Source of the DNA: Spirochaetota bacterium
GTDB taxonomy: Bacteria > Spirochaetota > UBA4802 > JAFGJZ01
Assembly (NCBI GenBank): GCA_023396665.1
Contig: JAEWVL010000082.1
Span: 1-14,701 of the forward strand
Direction: 5' to 3'
DNA length: 14,701 bases
Numbering within the stretch: position 1 is the first letter of the stretch; the number at the start of each line of letters is the position of its first letter. Below are positions 6,647 through 14,343 of the stretch, one piece after another. The notes below the pieces were generated by a model that saw nothing but the letters and a program-made list of their open reading frames with translations, made no database searches and had not been told where the DNA came from. The position numbers and the translations under genes were made by a program.

Positions 6647-9102
6647 AAATAGTTATCGTAGGGGGAGTTGCCGGAGGGGCAACCACGGCTGCAAGGCTTC
6701 GAAGACTGGATGAGAAGGCGGAGATTTGCATACTGGAAAGGGGCGAATACGTTTCTTACGCGAATTGCGGTCTTCCCTATTATATAGGAGATGTCATTAA
6801 ACAGCGGGATGATCTATTCGTGATGACAAAAGAGCGATTGGAAAACCGTCTTGGTATTGACGTGCTTACCCGCCATGAAGTCCTTTCGATTGATCCGAAG
6901 GGCAAAAGCGTCAGGGTTAAGGATCATTCTCGAGGCAGTGAAATAGATCTTTCCTATGATAAACTTGTTCTCTCTCCGGGAGCGGAACCGATACGTCCTC
7001 CCGTACCAGGTATAAATAATGACAAAATATTTACTCTTCGCAATGTTCCCGATACGGATAAAATATATGGTTTTATACAAAATAATAAACCGAGAAGAGC
7101 CCTCATCGTCGGAGCCGGGTTTATCGGACTTGAAATGGCGGAAAATCTGCATAAGCTCGGAATGCAGATCGATATTGTTGAGATGCTTGATCAGGTTATG
7201 GCTCCTGTCGATTTTGAAATCGCCGCAGCCGTTCACCAACACCTTTTTACAAAGGGAATCGGTCTTCATCTGAGTGATGGTGTGAGTTCTTTTCAACAAA
7301 GTGGAGATGCTATCGAGGCGATGCTGGCATCAGGCAGAACCGTAACGGCTGATATGGTGATACTTTCAATCGGTGTTCGTCCTGATACTGGATTTATCAA
7401 GAGTTCCGGTCTGGCTTTGACCGAACGCGGTGCGATAGTCGTGAACAGTTTTCTTCAGACGAGTGATCCCGATATCTATGCTCTGGGAGACGCTATCGCC
7501 TATGAAAATCCGCTGACTGGAGAAAAGATGAACACACTGCTTGCCGGTCCGGCGAACAGGCAGGGGCGAATCGTCGCCGATAACATAATCGGCGGTAATG
7601 TACGCCGTTATCAGGGTGCGATAAACAGTGCGATAGCGAAAATTTTCGATATTACCGTGGCGACAACGGGGATGGCGGAAAAATTTCTCAAAAAAAGCGG
7701 AGTCTCTGTCATATCGAATATCACCCATTCAGGCAGTCATGCGGGCTACTATCCCGGAGCTTTTCCGATGACACTGAAAATTGTGTTCGATCCGCAATCA
7801 GGAAAATTGTACGGGGCGCAGGCGGTTGGTGTTGAAGGTGTGGACAAGCGTATCGATGTCATTGCTGCGATAATCGGCGCCGGAGGTACTGTCTATGACC
7901 TGCAGGAGGCTGAACTTTGTTATGCTCCTCCCTATTCTTCCGCCAAAGATCCGGTCAATATCGCCGGCTATGCCGCGCAGAATATCATCGAGGGAAAGGT
8001 GAAGACGATCGGCTGGAAAGAACTCGCCTCGATCGATATGAGTGAAATCTTTCTTCTTGATGTGCGAACATCGGAAGAGAATGAACTCGGAGCGATTGAG
8101 GGTTCCGTTAATATCGATCTTGACAGCTTGCGTAAAGAGATCAGTCGTTTGCCGAAAGATAAAAAAATTATCGTATATTGCGCGGTTGGTTTGCGGGGAT
8201 ATTTCGCGGCGCGAATTCTCATGCAGAGAGGTTTTGACAAAGTTTACAATCTTGTCGGCGGTTATAAAACCTGGGAGACTGCACTCGGACATTATTCGGG
8301 AGCCGATCCCTTTTCTTCGTCACAGATCGGCAGTGATGATCAGATCATTGAGAAGGTACAAAGTTCTGCGATTCAGAGTGCTGGCGAACTTATTATTGAT
8401 GCCTGCGGAAAGCAGTGTCCCGGACCGATCATGCAGCTCAAAAAGGGAATTGATACGTTGGGGCAGGGCAAGATTCTCGAAATACGCGCGACCGATCCCG
8501 GTTTCAGGAAAGATGTGGGAAGCTGGTGCAATATGACGGGCAACCGGCTTGTATCACTTGAAGAGGAAGGCGGGGTGATACGGGCCCTTGTGCAAAAGGG
8601 TTCTTCCGTTCAAAGCGCATCCAGAAGCGGAGGAAATAACAAGACGCTTGTCGTTTTTTCAAATGATTTTGACAGAGCACTCGCATCTCTGGTGATAGCG
8701 AATGGTGCCGCTTCAACAGGGAAAAAGGTCACGATGTTTTTCACCTTTTGGGGGCTGACCCTCCTGAAGACGGGCTTGCGTAAAAAGGTGAAAAAGGACT
8801 TTTTCGGCAGGATGTTCACGATGATGCTGCCGAAGAGCACTAAAAATCTCGCGCTTTCAAAGATGAATATGTCGGGCATGGGTGTTGCACTGATGCGGCA
8901 CATTATGAAAAAACGAAATGTCGATTCGCTTGAAGATATGCTGCGAGCCGCTGCGGCATCGGGTGTCGAAATGATTGCCTGTCAGATGTCCATGGATGTG
9001 ATGGGTGTAAGGAAAGAGGAGCTTTTCGACTTTGTCAGGATCGGCGGAGTTGCGGCCTATCTTGAAGCCGCAGAAGAAGCAAATTTGAATTTGTTTATAT
9101 AA
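6643..9102 (+). CDS. Fused CoA-disulfide reductase-like / rhodanese / TusA / DsrE2 sulfur-transfer flavoenzyme
   Basis: This is an 819-aa four-domain fusion. Residues 1-450 form a pyridine-nucleotide-disulfide oxidoreductase of the CoA-disulfide reductase/NADH-dependent persulfide reductase type. It has the FAD motif GGVAGGATTAARLRR, the single active-site Cys42 in SYANCGLPYY, and the NAD(P)H motif VGAGFIGLEMAE near 155-170. Residues about 455-548 are a rhodanese domain with catalytic Cys513 in YCAVGLRG. Residues about 585-660 are TusA/SirA-like with Cys592 in the CPGP motif, plus Cys629. Residues about 665-819 are DsrE2-like with Cys780 in ACQMSMDVMG. Together they suggest reduction of CoA/glutathione persulfides or polysulfides and relay of sulfane sulfur between domains. 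The two-domain form (about 550 aa) is well known, and longer fusions occur in anaerobes. The start is firm: AAGGAGG at 6629-6635, 7 bases before ATG. The protein is cytoplasmic, co-transcribed with and probably regulated by the MarR gene. Confidence 0.92.
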   Translation: MKIVIVGGVAGGATTAARLRRLDEKAEICILERGEYVSYANCGLPYYIGDVIKQRDDLFVMTKERLENRLGIDVLTRHEVLSIDPKGKSVRVKDHSRGSEIDLSYDKLVLSPGAEPIRPPVPGINNDKIFTLRNVPDTDKIYGFIQNNKPRRALIVGAGFIGLEMAENLHKLGMQIDIVEMLDQVMAPVDFEIAAAVHQHLFTKGIGLHLSDGVSSFQQSGDAIEAMLASGRTVTADMVILSIGVRPDTGFIKSSGLALTERGAIVVNSFLQTSDPDIYALGDAIAYENPLTGEKMNTLLAGPANRQGRIVADNIIGGNVRRYQGAINSAIAKIFDITVATTGMAEKFLKKSGVSVISNITHSGSHAGYYPGAFPMTLKIVFDPQSGKLYGAQAVGVEGVDKRIDVIAAIIGAGGTVYDLQEAELCYAPPYSSAKDPVNIAGYAAQNIIEGKVKTIGWKELASIDMSEIFLLDVRTSEENELGAIEGSVNIDLDSLRKEISRLPKDKKIIVYCAVGLRGYFAARILMQRGFDKVYNLVGGYKTWETALGHYSGADPFSSSQIGSDDQIIEKVQSSAIQSAGELIIDACGKQCPGPIMQLKKGIDTLGQGKILEIRATDPGFRKDVGSWCNMTGNRLVSLEEEGGVIRALVQKGSSVQSASRSGGNNKTLVVFSNDFDRALASLVIANGAASTGKKVTMFFTFWGLTLLKTGLRKKVKKDFFGRMFTMMLPKSTKNLALSKMNMSGMGVALMRHIMKKRNVDSLEDMLRAAAASGVEMIACQMSMDVMGVRKEELFDFVRIGGVAAYLEAAEEANLNLFI

Positions 9103-9121
9103 AAGCAATCAGTTCGATTAT

Positions 9122-9156
9122 CGGTCTTCGGGCCCCGCAGGAAGGCTCGAAGACCG
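9122..9156. terminator. Hairpin between convergent genes, probable bidirectional terminator
   Basis: CGGTCTTCGGGCC (9122-9134) pairs with GGCTCGAAGACCG (9144-9156), 13 bp with one G-T pair and a 9-base loop. It sits between the stops of the convergent flavoenzyme and lipoprotein genes. Neither side has a proper T tract, so it may be a weak or factor-assisted terminator or an RNA-stabilising hairpin. Confidence 0.6.
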
Positions 9157-9162
9157 GGCGAT

Positions 9163-9822
9163 TTACAGAGCCAGACGAATCTGTTTTCCGTCCGTATTCG
9201 TAATAGTCGATTTAATGATCAGTTCGCTAAGCGTCATGTAGCCGTTAAAGTAATCTTTCACGTTTTGCTTCAGAAACCAGATCGTAACAAATTCTCTCCG
9301 GGATGATTGATTCCAGTATAGTCCAATTACAACCCCTTCAACCTGCTCTTCGGATAAAATGATCTCGTAGTTTTTTAGCACTGACAATACCGGCTGAACA
9401 TAAATGGTTACGAGGCGGCGGCCGTTTTCAATATAACTGTCTTCGCCTTTTACCTCGTTGGGTTTTGCGATGATATCCAGGCCGAGATACAGCTTTTCCT
9501 TCTCGTTTTTTACCTTGTCATAATAAAATCCGATTGATTGGGCTGAGACGCTGTATTTTTTTCCTTCGGTAAGAATTTCCGCAATACCCCGAAGGTAGCT
9601 GATGTGCTTTTCGTGGTACACATTGCCGCTAGTGGTATACGATTGCAGATTTACAAGATATTTCTCGTAAAGGTTATCGTTAGCCGACTGGTAATTGATG
9701 GTGTTGAATTTATCTGCCTGCGGGTTGTTATCAGTAGTGAGTACGGTCTGCCCGTGCGTAGACGGACCGCATGAAGCGATGAGCACTGCCAGTAAAAAGA
9801 AGAATAGTTTCGTTTTGCTCAT
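9163..9822 (-). CDS. Small lipoprotein of unknown function, last gene of the four-gene unit
   Basis: This is a 219-aa protein with a lipoprotein signal: MSKTK, a hydrophobic segment FFFLLAVLIAS, and Cys18 in the lipobox IASC. No known domain is recognised after it. The mature part alternates polar and hydrophobic residues and ends in a beta-like segment (TNTDGKQIRLAL). Its ATG directly follows the TGA of the GHKL ATPase gene (TGAATG, no gap). Its ribosome-binding site GGCGG (9835-9831) lies inside that gene, so the two are almost certainly co-translated. Its presence places one component of the unit at the cell envelope, while the other three products look cytoplasmic. Confidence 0.8.
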   Translation of the reverse strand: MSKTKLFFFLLAVLIASCGPSTHGQTVLTTDNNPQADKFNTINYQSANDNLYEKYLVNLQSYTTSGNVYHEKHISYLRGIAEILTEGKKYSVSAQSIGFYYDKVKNEKEKLYLGLDIIAKPNEVKGEDSYIENGRRLVTIYVQPVLSVLKNYEIILSEEQVEGVVIGLYWNQSSRREFVTIWFLKQNVKDYFNGYMTLSELIIKSTITNTDGKQIRLAL

Positions 9823-10641
9823 TCAGGATACCGCCTTTTTTTTCAAATGTGCGATGGGAATCGAGAGCATGACCGTTGTATCTGATGCGGCGAGAATTTG
9901 AATTGTCGTATAAGGGTCAAGTCCCACGCTGGAAAGGATACTGTCTATAGTCGCATAACCGAGACCGAATCCGGCATCTGAAGTGTCCATGTTAAAGATA
10001 AAGAACTCATGAGCCCGTCCTTCTTCAACATATTTTTTGAACTCGTCCCTTTTATCGTGAATACGCCTGAGATCGTTCGCCAGAATTGGTGCGGTATTGG
10101 TAACTTCAATAAAGATGAACTCGCCGTCGCATTCGATCTTCAGTATGATTTTGATTCGCGAGTTTTTGAGCTTCGTCTTGATACTGGTAAGATAACGCAG
10201 ATTCTCCACTACGGCTATCTCTTCTTCGGTCATTGCGCGGTGTTCACTGTACATTTTGTCGCGAATTTTGATATGGGAGGATTCTTCATTCAGAATTCGT
10301 CTGACTTCGTTGGTAAGCGCCTCTTGCTCGATTATCGGTTCAGCCATTTTTTCGAAGCGGACCTTGTCATGCAGTATTGCCAGAATCGCCTTTGAGAATT
10401 CGGCTCCCTGCAGGGAGGGATTCTCTTTCTTAACCTGTTCACGCAGTTTATCCATGATAAGGATAAATTTATAGTTGGCCTTTACCGCGTTTTTGATGAG
10501 TTCGTCGATACAGGGGAACAGCTGATCGGAAACTTCAGGCAAACCCTCAGACATGAAAAAATTTTCTCCCACCTGCCTGATCTGATCTTTCACTTTCTTG
10601 CTGTAGATATTGATATATCCGGAAACTTTTCTTCGCTTCAT
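9823..10641 (-). CDS. GHKL-type (histidine-kinase-like) ATPase without a phospho-acceptor domain
   Basis: This is a 272-aa cytoplasmic protein. An N box is clear at 46-56 (DELIKNAVKAN: Glu47, Asn51, Lys54). A glycine box is clear at 222-228 (DAGFGLG), followed by a helix and the final strand TVMLSIPIAHL typical of HATPase_c folds. Between them, the segment expected to carry the DxGxG box reads IEVTNTAPI (178-186), so the usual Asp is missing. There is a long charged helical insertion at about residues 60-165, larger than in standard kinases. There is no HisKA or His phospho-acceptor helix, receiver, PAS or membrane segment. It could be an ATP-binding switch, an anti-sigma-factor-like kinase or a partner of the 820-aa protein; the sequence does not decide. 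ATG 10641 follows GAGG (10653-10650) by 8 bases and the upstream stop by 13. Confidence 0.78.
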   Translation of the reverse strand: MKRRKVSGYINIYSKKVKDQIRQVGENFFMSEGLPEVSDQLFPCIDELIKNAVKANYKFILIMDKLREQVKKENPSLQGAEFSKAILAILHDKVRFEKMAEPIIEQEALTNEVRRILNEESSHIKIRDKMYSEHRAMTEEEIAVVENLRYLTSIKTKLKNSRIKIILKIECDGEFIFIEVTNTAPILANDLRRIHDKRDEFKKYVEEGRAHEFFIFNMDTSDAGFGLGYATIDSILSSVGLDPYTTIQILAASDTTVMLSIPIAHLKKKAVS

Positions 10642-10654
10642 GGTATAAGCCTCG

Positions 10655-13117
10655 TCACATTTGCAGGTAGTTGAGAAATTTCTCTATTTCCGGCGGATAT
10701 GATCCGTCCGGAGCCTGGTATTTCTTGAATTTCCGGTCAAAATTGCCGAAGGTTCGCGCCCTGATATTCTTGAACCGGTTTGCGCAATCGGCAAAAGCCG
10801 GAAGTTTTGCGAGATTATCGCGGACGGCGCTTTTAAAGGGAACATAACGGTAAAAAATATCACGCGCAATGGCGTTCATTTTCATGATCCCCTCTTTTTC
10901 GTATGTTTGCCAGATAACGTAATCCTCGGCAAACACTTCTCGCATGTTATTTCTGAGACTGCGGATGCGCTCGTGAATTTTCTGTTTGGCCTCAACCGAC
11001 AGTTTGGAATTCTTTTTAAAGAACTGTATGTAATCGTTGTAGGCACCGGTAATGCCGCCTTCGACCGGATCAGCCCACAGCCCGCCCTTCGTTGTGCGGT
11101 TTAGCTCCCAGCGGAAGATTGCAAAGGTGTGGGCGAGCGCCTTTGAAAGATCGCCCGAAAAAAATGCGGGCACCACAATCCGTGCCCGGCTTCGTTTGTT
11201 AGTACCGACAATCTCCTGCCACATCATGGTTTTTGTTCCAAAAACGGGGAGGATAATCAGATAGGGCCATATCTCCTCTTCGATCACCTCACGGGCATCA
11301 TTGATTTTCAGAACGGTTTCACGGTAAAATGCGGAGTAGTCGCTTTCAACGAGTTCGGCAAATGTTTTATCCAGCTTTGATTTCGTTACCAGCAGGGTTG
11401 CGGGGTCACCCTTAACGAGCTGCGAGCAGAGGATGGGGAAAGCCGTTGACCGTGAACCGGAAACGATGGAGGTGGTCGAGTGCAACATGTTATGAATCTC
11501 GTAATCGACCATGTAGTTGGGATCGCGTGCGTGCTCAAGAGGGTTTTCACCCTTGCGGGCGGTTTTGGTCATTTCCCGGAGATTTTTTTCGTAGGTCAGA
11601 CCCATTTCATTGACCGACGGTTCATCCTTTCCCATGTAAATTCGTGTCAGAAATTCGTATTCGAACAGAACAGGAGCGTTCGGCTTGTATTTATCCTGAG
11701 CGAAGCGATGGAGTACCGGAAGCTGCTCCGGGTCTATCATTTTCTCATCAACAAAACCGTAAAGCAGCATAAGCTTAACCGGCATCGGTACGCTTTTTGA
11801 TTTTTTTGTACGTACGAAGACCTGGTTGTACAGTGTCCAGTAGAGGTTTGACAGTTGGCGTCTGATTTTGCGTGAATCGGTCTCCCCGTCAAAGGGGTTT
11901 TCCAGCTTTTTGAAGTTATTCAGAACGGTGAGAAACTCTTTTCGAAAGTCGTTTCCCATAACGGCAAAATCAAAAATCTGATTAAGCGAATTCGCATACA
12001 GTGACAGTGTTTCGTTCGATAGTCCCAGCATGGGAGGCGATTCTGCGCTTTGCATTCCCGCTCCCGACGGTGTTTGCACTGCCTGCGTCTGCGGACGAAG
12101 CGGGGTGAGGTTTTTGAGAAAATTTTCGAGACTCGCTTTTCCGCTGTAGTCTCGCGCAGAGCCGAAATCTATGCCGCTAATTTCCTGAGCGCTGGTGTAG
12201 AGTTTCGCGCTCAGTAAAGCGAGTTGCTGCAGTGTCTCGGTTCTGATGCGTGTCGTTGAAACAAGGTCGTTGGCTGCGCCTTCGTTAAAAAGAAGGGAGA
12301 ACATGCTGTTTTTTTCATGAAAAAGCTGGGAAAACAGTATTCGTATACGCTCGGTGCCTTTGAAATTGGATGCGAATAGCGTGTAGATGATGCCAGTCAG
12401 TTCGGTATAAATATGCATCGGTATGGACAAATCGCAGTTAAACAGGTGGGCCAGTACATTCGGAGTGACCCGTGTGATGCGTTTGTAGAAATCATAGCTT
12501 TTTTTATCGTATAATGTCTCGATGCTCTGGGGCGGAGCCGGTGCCCCCTTACCGAACATGGCTTCGTGGTCTTCTGCAATAAATTGAATGCTGATGTCCG
12601 AAGGCAAATGCCCGCCATTTTCTGTAAAAAGACGGTATGAATTATCTATTCGGCTGTTAAGATCACCCTGAACGGAACGCCCCGACAGTTCCTTGAATAT
12701 AACGATCAGGTTGTTGAGTATCGAGCTGAGAGTGCGTTCGAATTTCACCAGCCGGTCGGAATCGCTCAAGCATGATTCAATGATGCGGAAAAGACAGCTC
12801 AGCATTGTGGCGGCGTTAGACGGGTTCTTGCGGACATAGTCGGATACGGTACTGCCGCCGAAAGGTATTCGAGTACAAGAACAATCGCCGGCAGCCACGA
12901 TGGAAACACCCTTCAGGGGCAGCAGGACGCTTTTTTCTTTCAGTCCGTACACTCTTCTGCTGTGGGACAGAATAAGTTCGCTGTCTATTCCGTTGTACTC
13001 GGAGCCGGCCATCAAATAAACGACCTCGCCGTCAAGAAGATGATAAAGATATGAATACTCTTCTCCCTGAAGGAAAATCGGCTGGTTTTTCTGAAATTTT
13101 TCAATTTTCTGTGTCAC
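10655..13117 (-). CDS. 820-aa protein with degenerate cyclic-nucleotide-binding-like N-terminal domain
   Basis: Residues about 1-87 have the shape of a CRP-type beta-roll: PIFLQGEEYSYLYHLLDGEV at the front and GVSIVAAGDCSCTRIPF at the back, then a helix to about 130. The phosphate-binding cassette is poor: the GE...R-(S/T)-A pattern reads GLKE...KGVS, without the key Arg, so classical cAMP/cGMP binding is doubtful. Residues 131-820 match nothing I recognise. They are mostly helical, with a Gln/Ser/Pro linker near 345-365 and a conserved-looking hydrophobic core near 620-645 (IWPYLIILPVFGTKTMMW). There is no signal peptide or DNA-binding domain. Start is GTG 13117, with AGGA at 13130-13127 spaced 9 bases; this site abuts the HNH stop codon, so coupling is likely. 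It is the second gene of the four-gene unit. Confidence 0.78.
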   Translation of the reverse strand: MTQKIEKFQKNQPIFLQGEEYSYLYHLLDGEVVYLMAGSEYNGIDSELILSHSRRVYGLKEKSVLLPLKGVSIVAAGDCSCTRIPFGGSTVSDYVRKNPSNAATMLSCLFRIIESCLSDSDRLVKFERTLSSILNNLIVIFKELSGRSVQGDLNSRIDNSYRLFTENGGHLPSDISIQFIAEDHEAMFGKGAPAPPQSIETLYDKKSYDFYKRITRVTPNVLAHLFNCDLSIPMHIYTELTGIIYTLFASNFKGTERIRILFSQLFHEKNSMFSLLFNEGAANDLVSTTRIRTETLQQLALLSAKLYTSAQEISGIDFGSARDYSGKASLENFLKNLTPLRPQTQAVQTPSGAGMQSAESPPMLGLSNETLSLYANSLNQIFDFAVMGNDFRKEFLTVLNNFKKLENPFDGETDSRKIRRQLSNLYWTLYNQVFVRTKKSKSVPMPVKLMLLYGFVDEKMIDPEQLPVLHRFAQDKYKPNAPVLFEYEFLTRIYMGKDEPSVNEMGLTYEKNLREMTKTARKGENPLEHARDPNYMVDYEIHNMLHSTTSIVSGSRSTAFPILCSQLVKGDPATLLVTKSKLDKTFAELVESDYSAFYRETVLKINDAREVIEEEIWPYLIILPVFGTKTMMWQEIVGTNKRSRARIVVPAFFSGDLSKALAHTFAIFRWELNRTTKGGLWADPVEGGITGAYNDYIQFFKKNSKLSVEAKQKIHERIRSLRNNMREVFAEDYVIWQTYEKEGIMKMNAIARDIFYRYVPFKSAVRDNLAKLPAFADCANRFKNIRARTFGNFDRKFKKYQAPDGSYPPEIEKFLNYLQM

Positions 13118-13131
13118 AACGTTAATTCCTT

Positions 13132-13485
13132 TTATGGCTGTGATTTTCCGATTCTGTTCAGATAGTCATCCCATTCGACGGGTAGCATATAGTTTTTCTT
13201 GTTGTTGCACTCTTTACAACAGGGAACAATGTTGATCTTGTCAGAGGTGCCGCCTCTGGAAAGGGGGATAAGGTGATCCATTGTCAGCTCATCGGGTGAA
13301 AACTTCTTTTGACAGTAATAGCAAAGACCATCGGCTATCTTTCTTTTCCACCATGCGCTGGCGCGTAACTTTCTCGCTTTTTGCTTTTCTTCGGCAATAT
13401 TCGAGGGGGGCAGGTCGGCAAACCCGTAAACAATCCCCGGATCCTTTTCTCTGCCCCTGTAGCGCTTGCTGTCTTTTTTCCCCAT
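13132..13485 (-). CDS. Small stand-alone HNH endonuclease
   Basis: This is a 117-aa protein with a basic N-terminal 50 residues and a zinc-stabilised HNH core. CxxC is at 55/58 (CYYC), DHLIPLSRGG is at 70-79 with Asp70-His71, Asn85 sits in KINIVP, CxxC is at 90/93, and Asn94/95 complete the motif. All catalytic and zinc residues of an active HNH nuclease are present. The family covers McrA-like, phage and DNA-repair nucleases; nothing here points to an intron or restriction system. It is the first gene of the - strand unit, 14 bases before the 820-aa gene, which is unusual company for such a nuclease. ATG 13485 is preceded by GGGAG (13494-13490) with a rather short 4-base spacer. Confidence 0.9.
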   Translation of the reverse strand: MGKKDSKRYRGREKDPGIVYGFADLPPSNIAEEKQKARKLRASAWWKRKIADGLCYYCQKKFSPDELTMDHLIPLSRGGTSDKINIVPCCKECNNKKNYMLPVEWDDYLNRIGKSQP

Positions 13486-13513
13486 TAAACTCCCGATCTG
13501 TCAGGTGTATAAG

Positions 13514-13542
13514 TTTATACCGGCTTTGCCGTTTCCGGTCGT
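13514..13542 (-). promoter_or_regulatory. Weak candidate promoter of the HNH-led unit
   Basis: On the - strand, TATAAA (13519-13514) is a good -10 box. It is preceded at 17 bases by ACGACC (13542-13537), a poor -35 box (3/6). The low -35 match suggests an activator or a different sigma factor, if this is the promoter at all. The -35 position overlaps the inverted repeat at 13533-13560. Confidence 0.35.
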
Positions 13543-13560
13543 AATAGTAGTTGACCGGAA
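13533..13560. repeat. Inverted repeat in the divergent intergenic region
   Basis: TTCCGGTC (13533-13540) and GACCGGAA (13553-13560) form a perfect 8-bp inverted repeat around 12 bases. It lies between the start of the HNH-led unit and the divergent 217-aa gene and overlaps the candidate -35 box. It may be a regulator site shared by both directions; the binding protein is unknown. Confidence 0.45.
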
Positions 13561-13563
13561 TTA

Positions 13564-14217
13564 ATGCGCATGCTACACCCTTTTCTGATATCCCTGTTAT
13601 TTTTATCGACACACTTCATTCTGTCAATAAATTTCAGTCCGCTTGTACGGCCTGAAAATTTCAATTATTCCGGGGGAGCGGTGAAAAAACAGAATCTTCT
13701 CACATTTGCGGCATCTCTTGCAAGAGAATGCACGATTTATACTGAGCAGGATCCCGATGGTGCAGCATATATGGGGCTTGATGATTCTTCGCTCCTCTGT
13801 GCGTTTCCGATGGGGGATAAGTGGTCTGTTCTGACAAGGGACAGGGAACTTCTTGTCGCGGATTATCCCCCTGAAGATGCCGAGGAAGAGTCATTTTACC
13901 GGGTTGCGGCCGAATCCGCCCTGTCGTATCCCCCCGCAGCTTTTCTGGAAAAACGTATAGCGCAGGCCGAACCGCCTGTAGGCGATGCCAGTGAGTCGAT
14001 GCTGCGGCACTATCACGAGTGGTGGCTTGAGGCACATCCTTTTTTTCGCCGGGAGGGCGGGCCCTATCTGCAGGTTGGGGGCTATGCCATCGAATGGGAC
14101 GAGAATACCGACGATGGCGAGCTGCAATTTCTGTTTTTTGACGGCAAACAATCGATGGTAGAGGTTCACAAGAAGGGGGATATCATTACGATTTACTCGA
14201 ACGAAGGGCAGGAGTAA
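13564..14217 (+). CDS. Unrecognised exported or membrane-anchored protein
   Basis: This is a 217-aa protein. From ATG 13564 or ATG 13570 the first about 24 residues are hydrophobic (HPFLISLLFLSTHFILSI), a signal peptide or anchor without a lipobox Cys. The rest is acidic and rich in aromatic residues (HEWWLEAHPFFRRE, ELQFLFFDGKQ), and I recognise no domain. The upstream GGAA at 13557-13560 suits ATG 13570 better than 13564. A third option, GTG 13681, has a GGGGGAG just upstream (13672-13678) but would drop the hydrophobic segment and leave a cytoplasmic 178-aa protein. The gene is divergent from the HNH-led unit and lies 126 bases upstream of guaB on the same strand. Confidence 0.65.
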   Translation: MRMLHPFLISLLFLSTHFILSINFSPLVRPENFNYSGGAVKKQNLLTFAASLARECTIYTEQDPDGAAYMGLDDSSLLCAFPMGDKWSVLTRDRELLVADYPPEDAEEESFYRVAAESALSYPPAAFLEKRIAQAEPPVGDASESMLRHYHEWWLEAHPFFRREGGPYLQVGGYAIEWDENTDDGELQFLFFDGKQSMVEVHKKGDIITIYSNEGQE

Positions 14218-14232
14218 CAGCCCGCCGGTATT

Positions 14233-14256
14233 GTGAATGCAGACAATTTTTCTTCG
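14233..14256 (+). terminator. Weak terminator-like hairpin upstream of guaB
   Basis: ATTGT and ACAAT flank an 8-base loop and are followed by TTTTTC. The T tract is convincing, but the stem is only 5 AT-rich base pairs, so function is doubtful. Confidence 0.25.
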
Positions 14257-14291
14257 AATTCCGCTATTTCATGGTTATGGCAGGAACATTC

Positions 14292-14318
14292 TTGACAAAA
14301 AACGCCTCTGAATAAAGC
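14292..14318 (+). promoter_or_regulatory. Candidate guaB promoter
   Basis: A perfect TTGACA (14292-14297) lies about 50 bases before the guaB start. The best -10 candidate, TAAAGC at 14313-14318, has a short 15-base spacer and matches 3/6, so only the -35 element is persuasive. Confidence 0.35.
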
Positions 14319-14343
14319 TTCACAAGAAAGCGGAGAAATCAAC

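Noticed and set aside
7798..8292. Antisense frame of 164 codons opposite the flavoenzyme gene
   Set aside because: It is opposite the firmly identified CoADR/rhodanese region, has no ribosome-binding site, and its composition fits a shadow frame.
13132..13485. HNH gene as part of an intron, CRISPR or restriction system
   Set aside because: No split host gene, repeat array, methylase or reverse transcriptase is present nearby; the neighbours are signalling-like and envelope proteins.
14218..14343. Possible purine or ppGpp riboswitch ahead of guaB
   Set aside because: The 126-base gap shows no conserved aptamer core and only one feeble hairpin.
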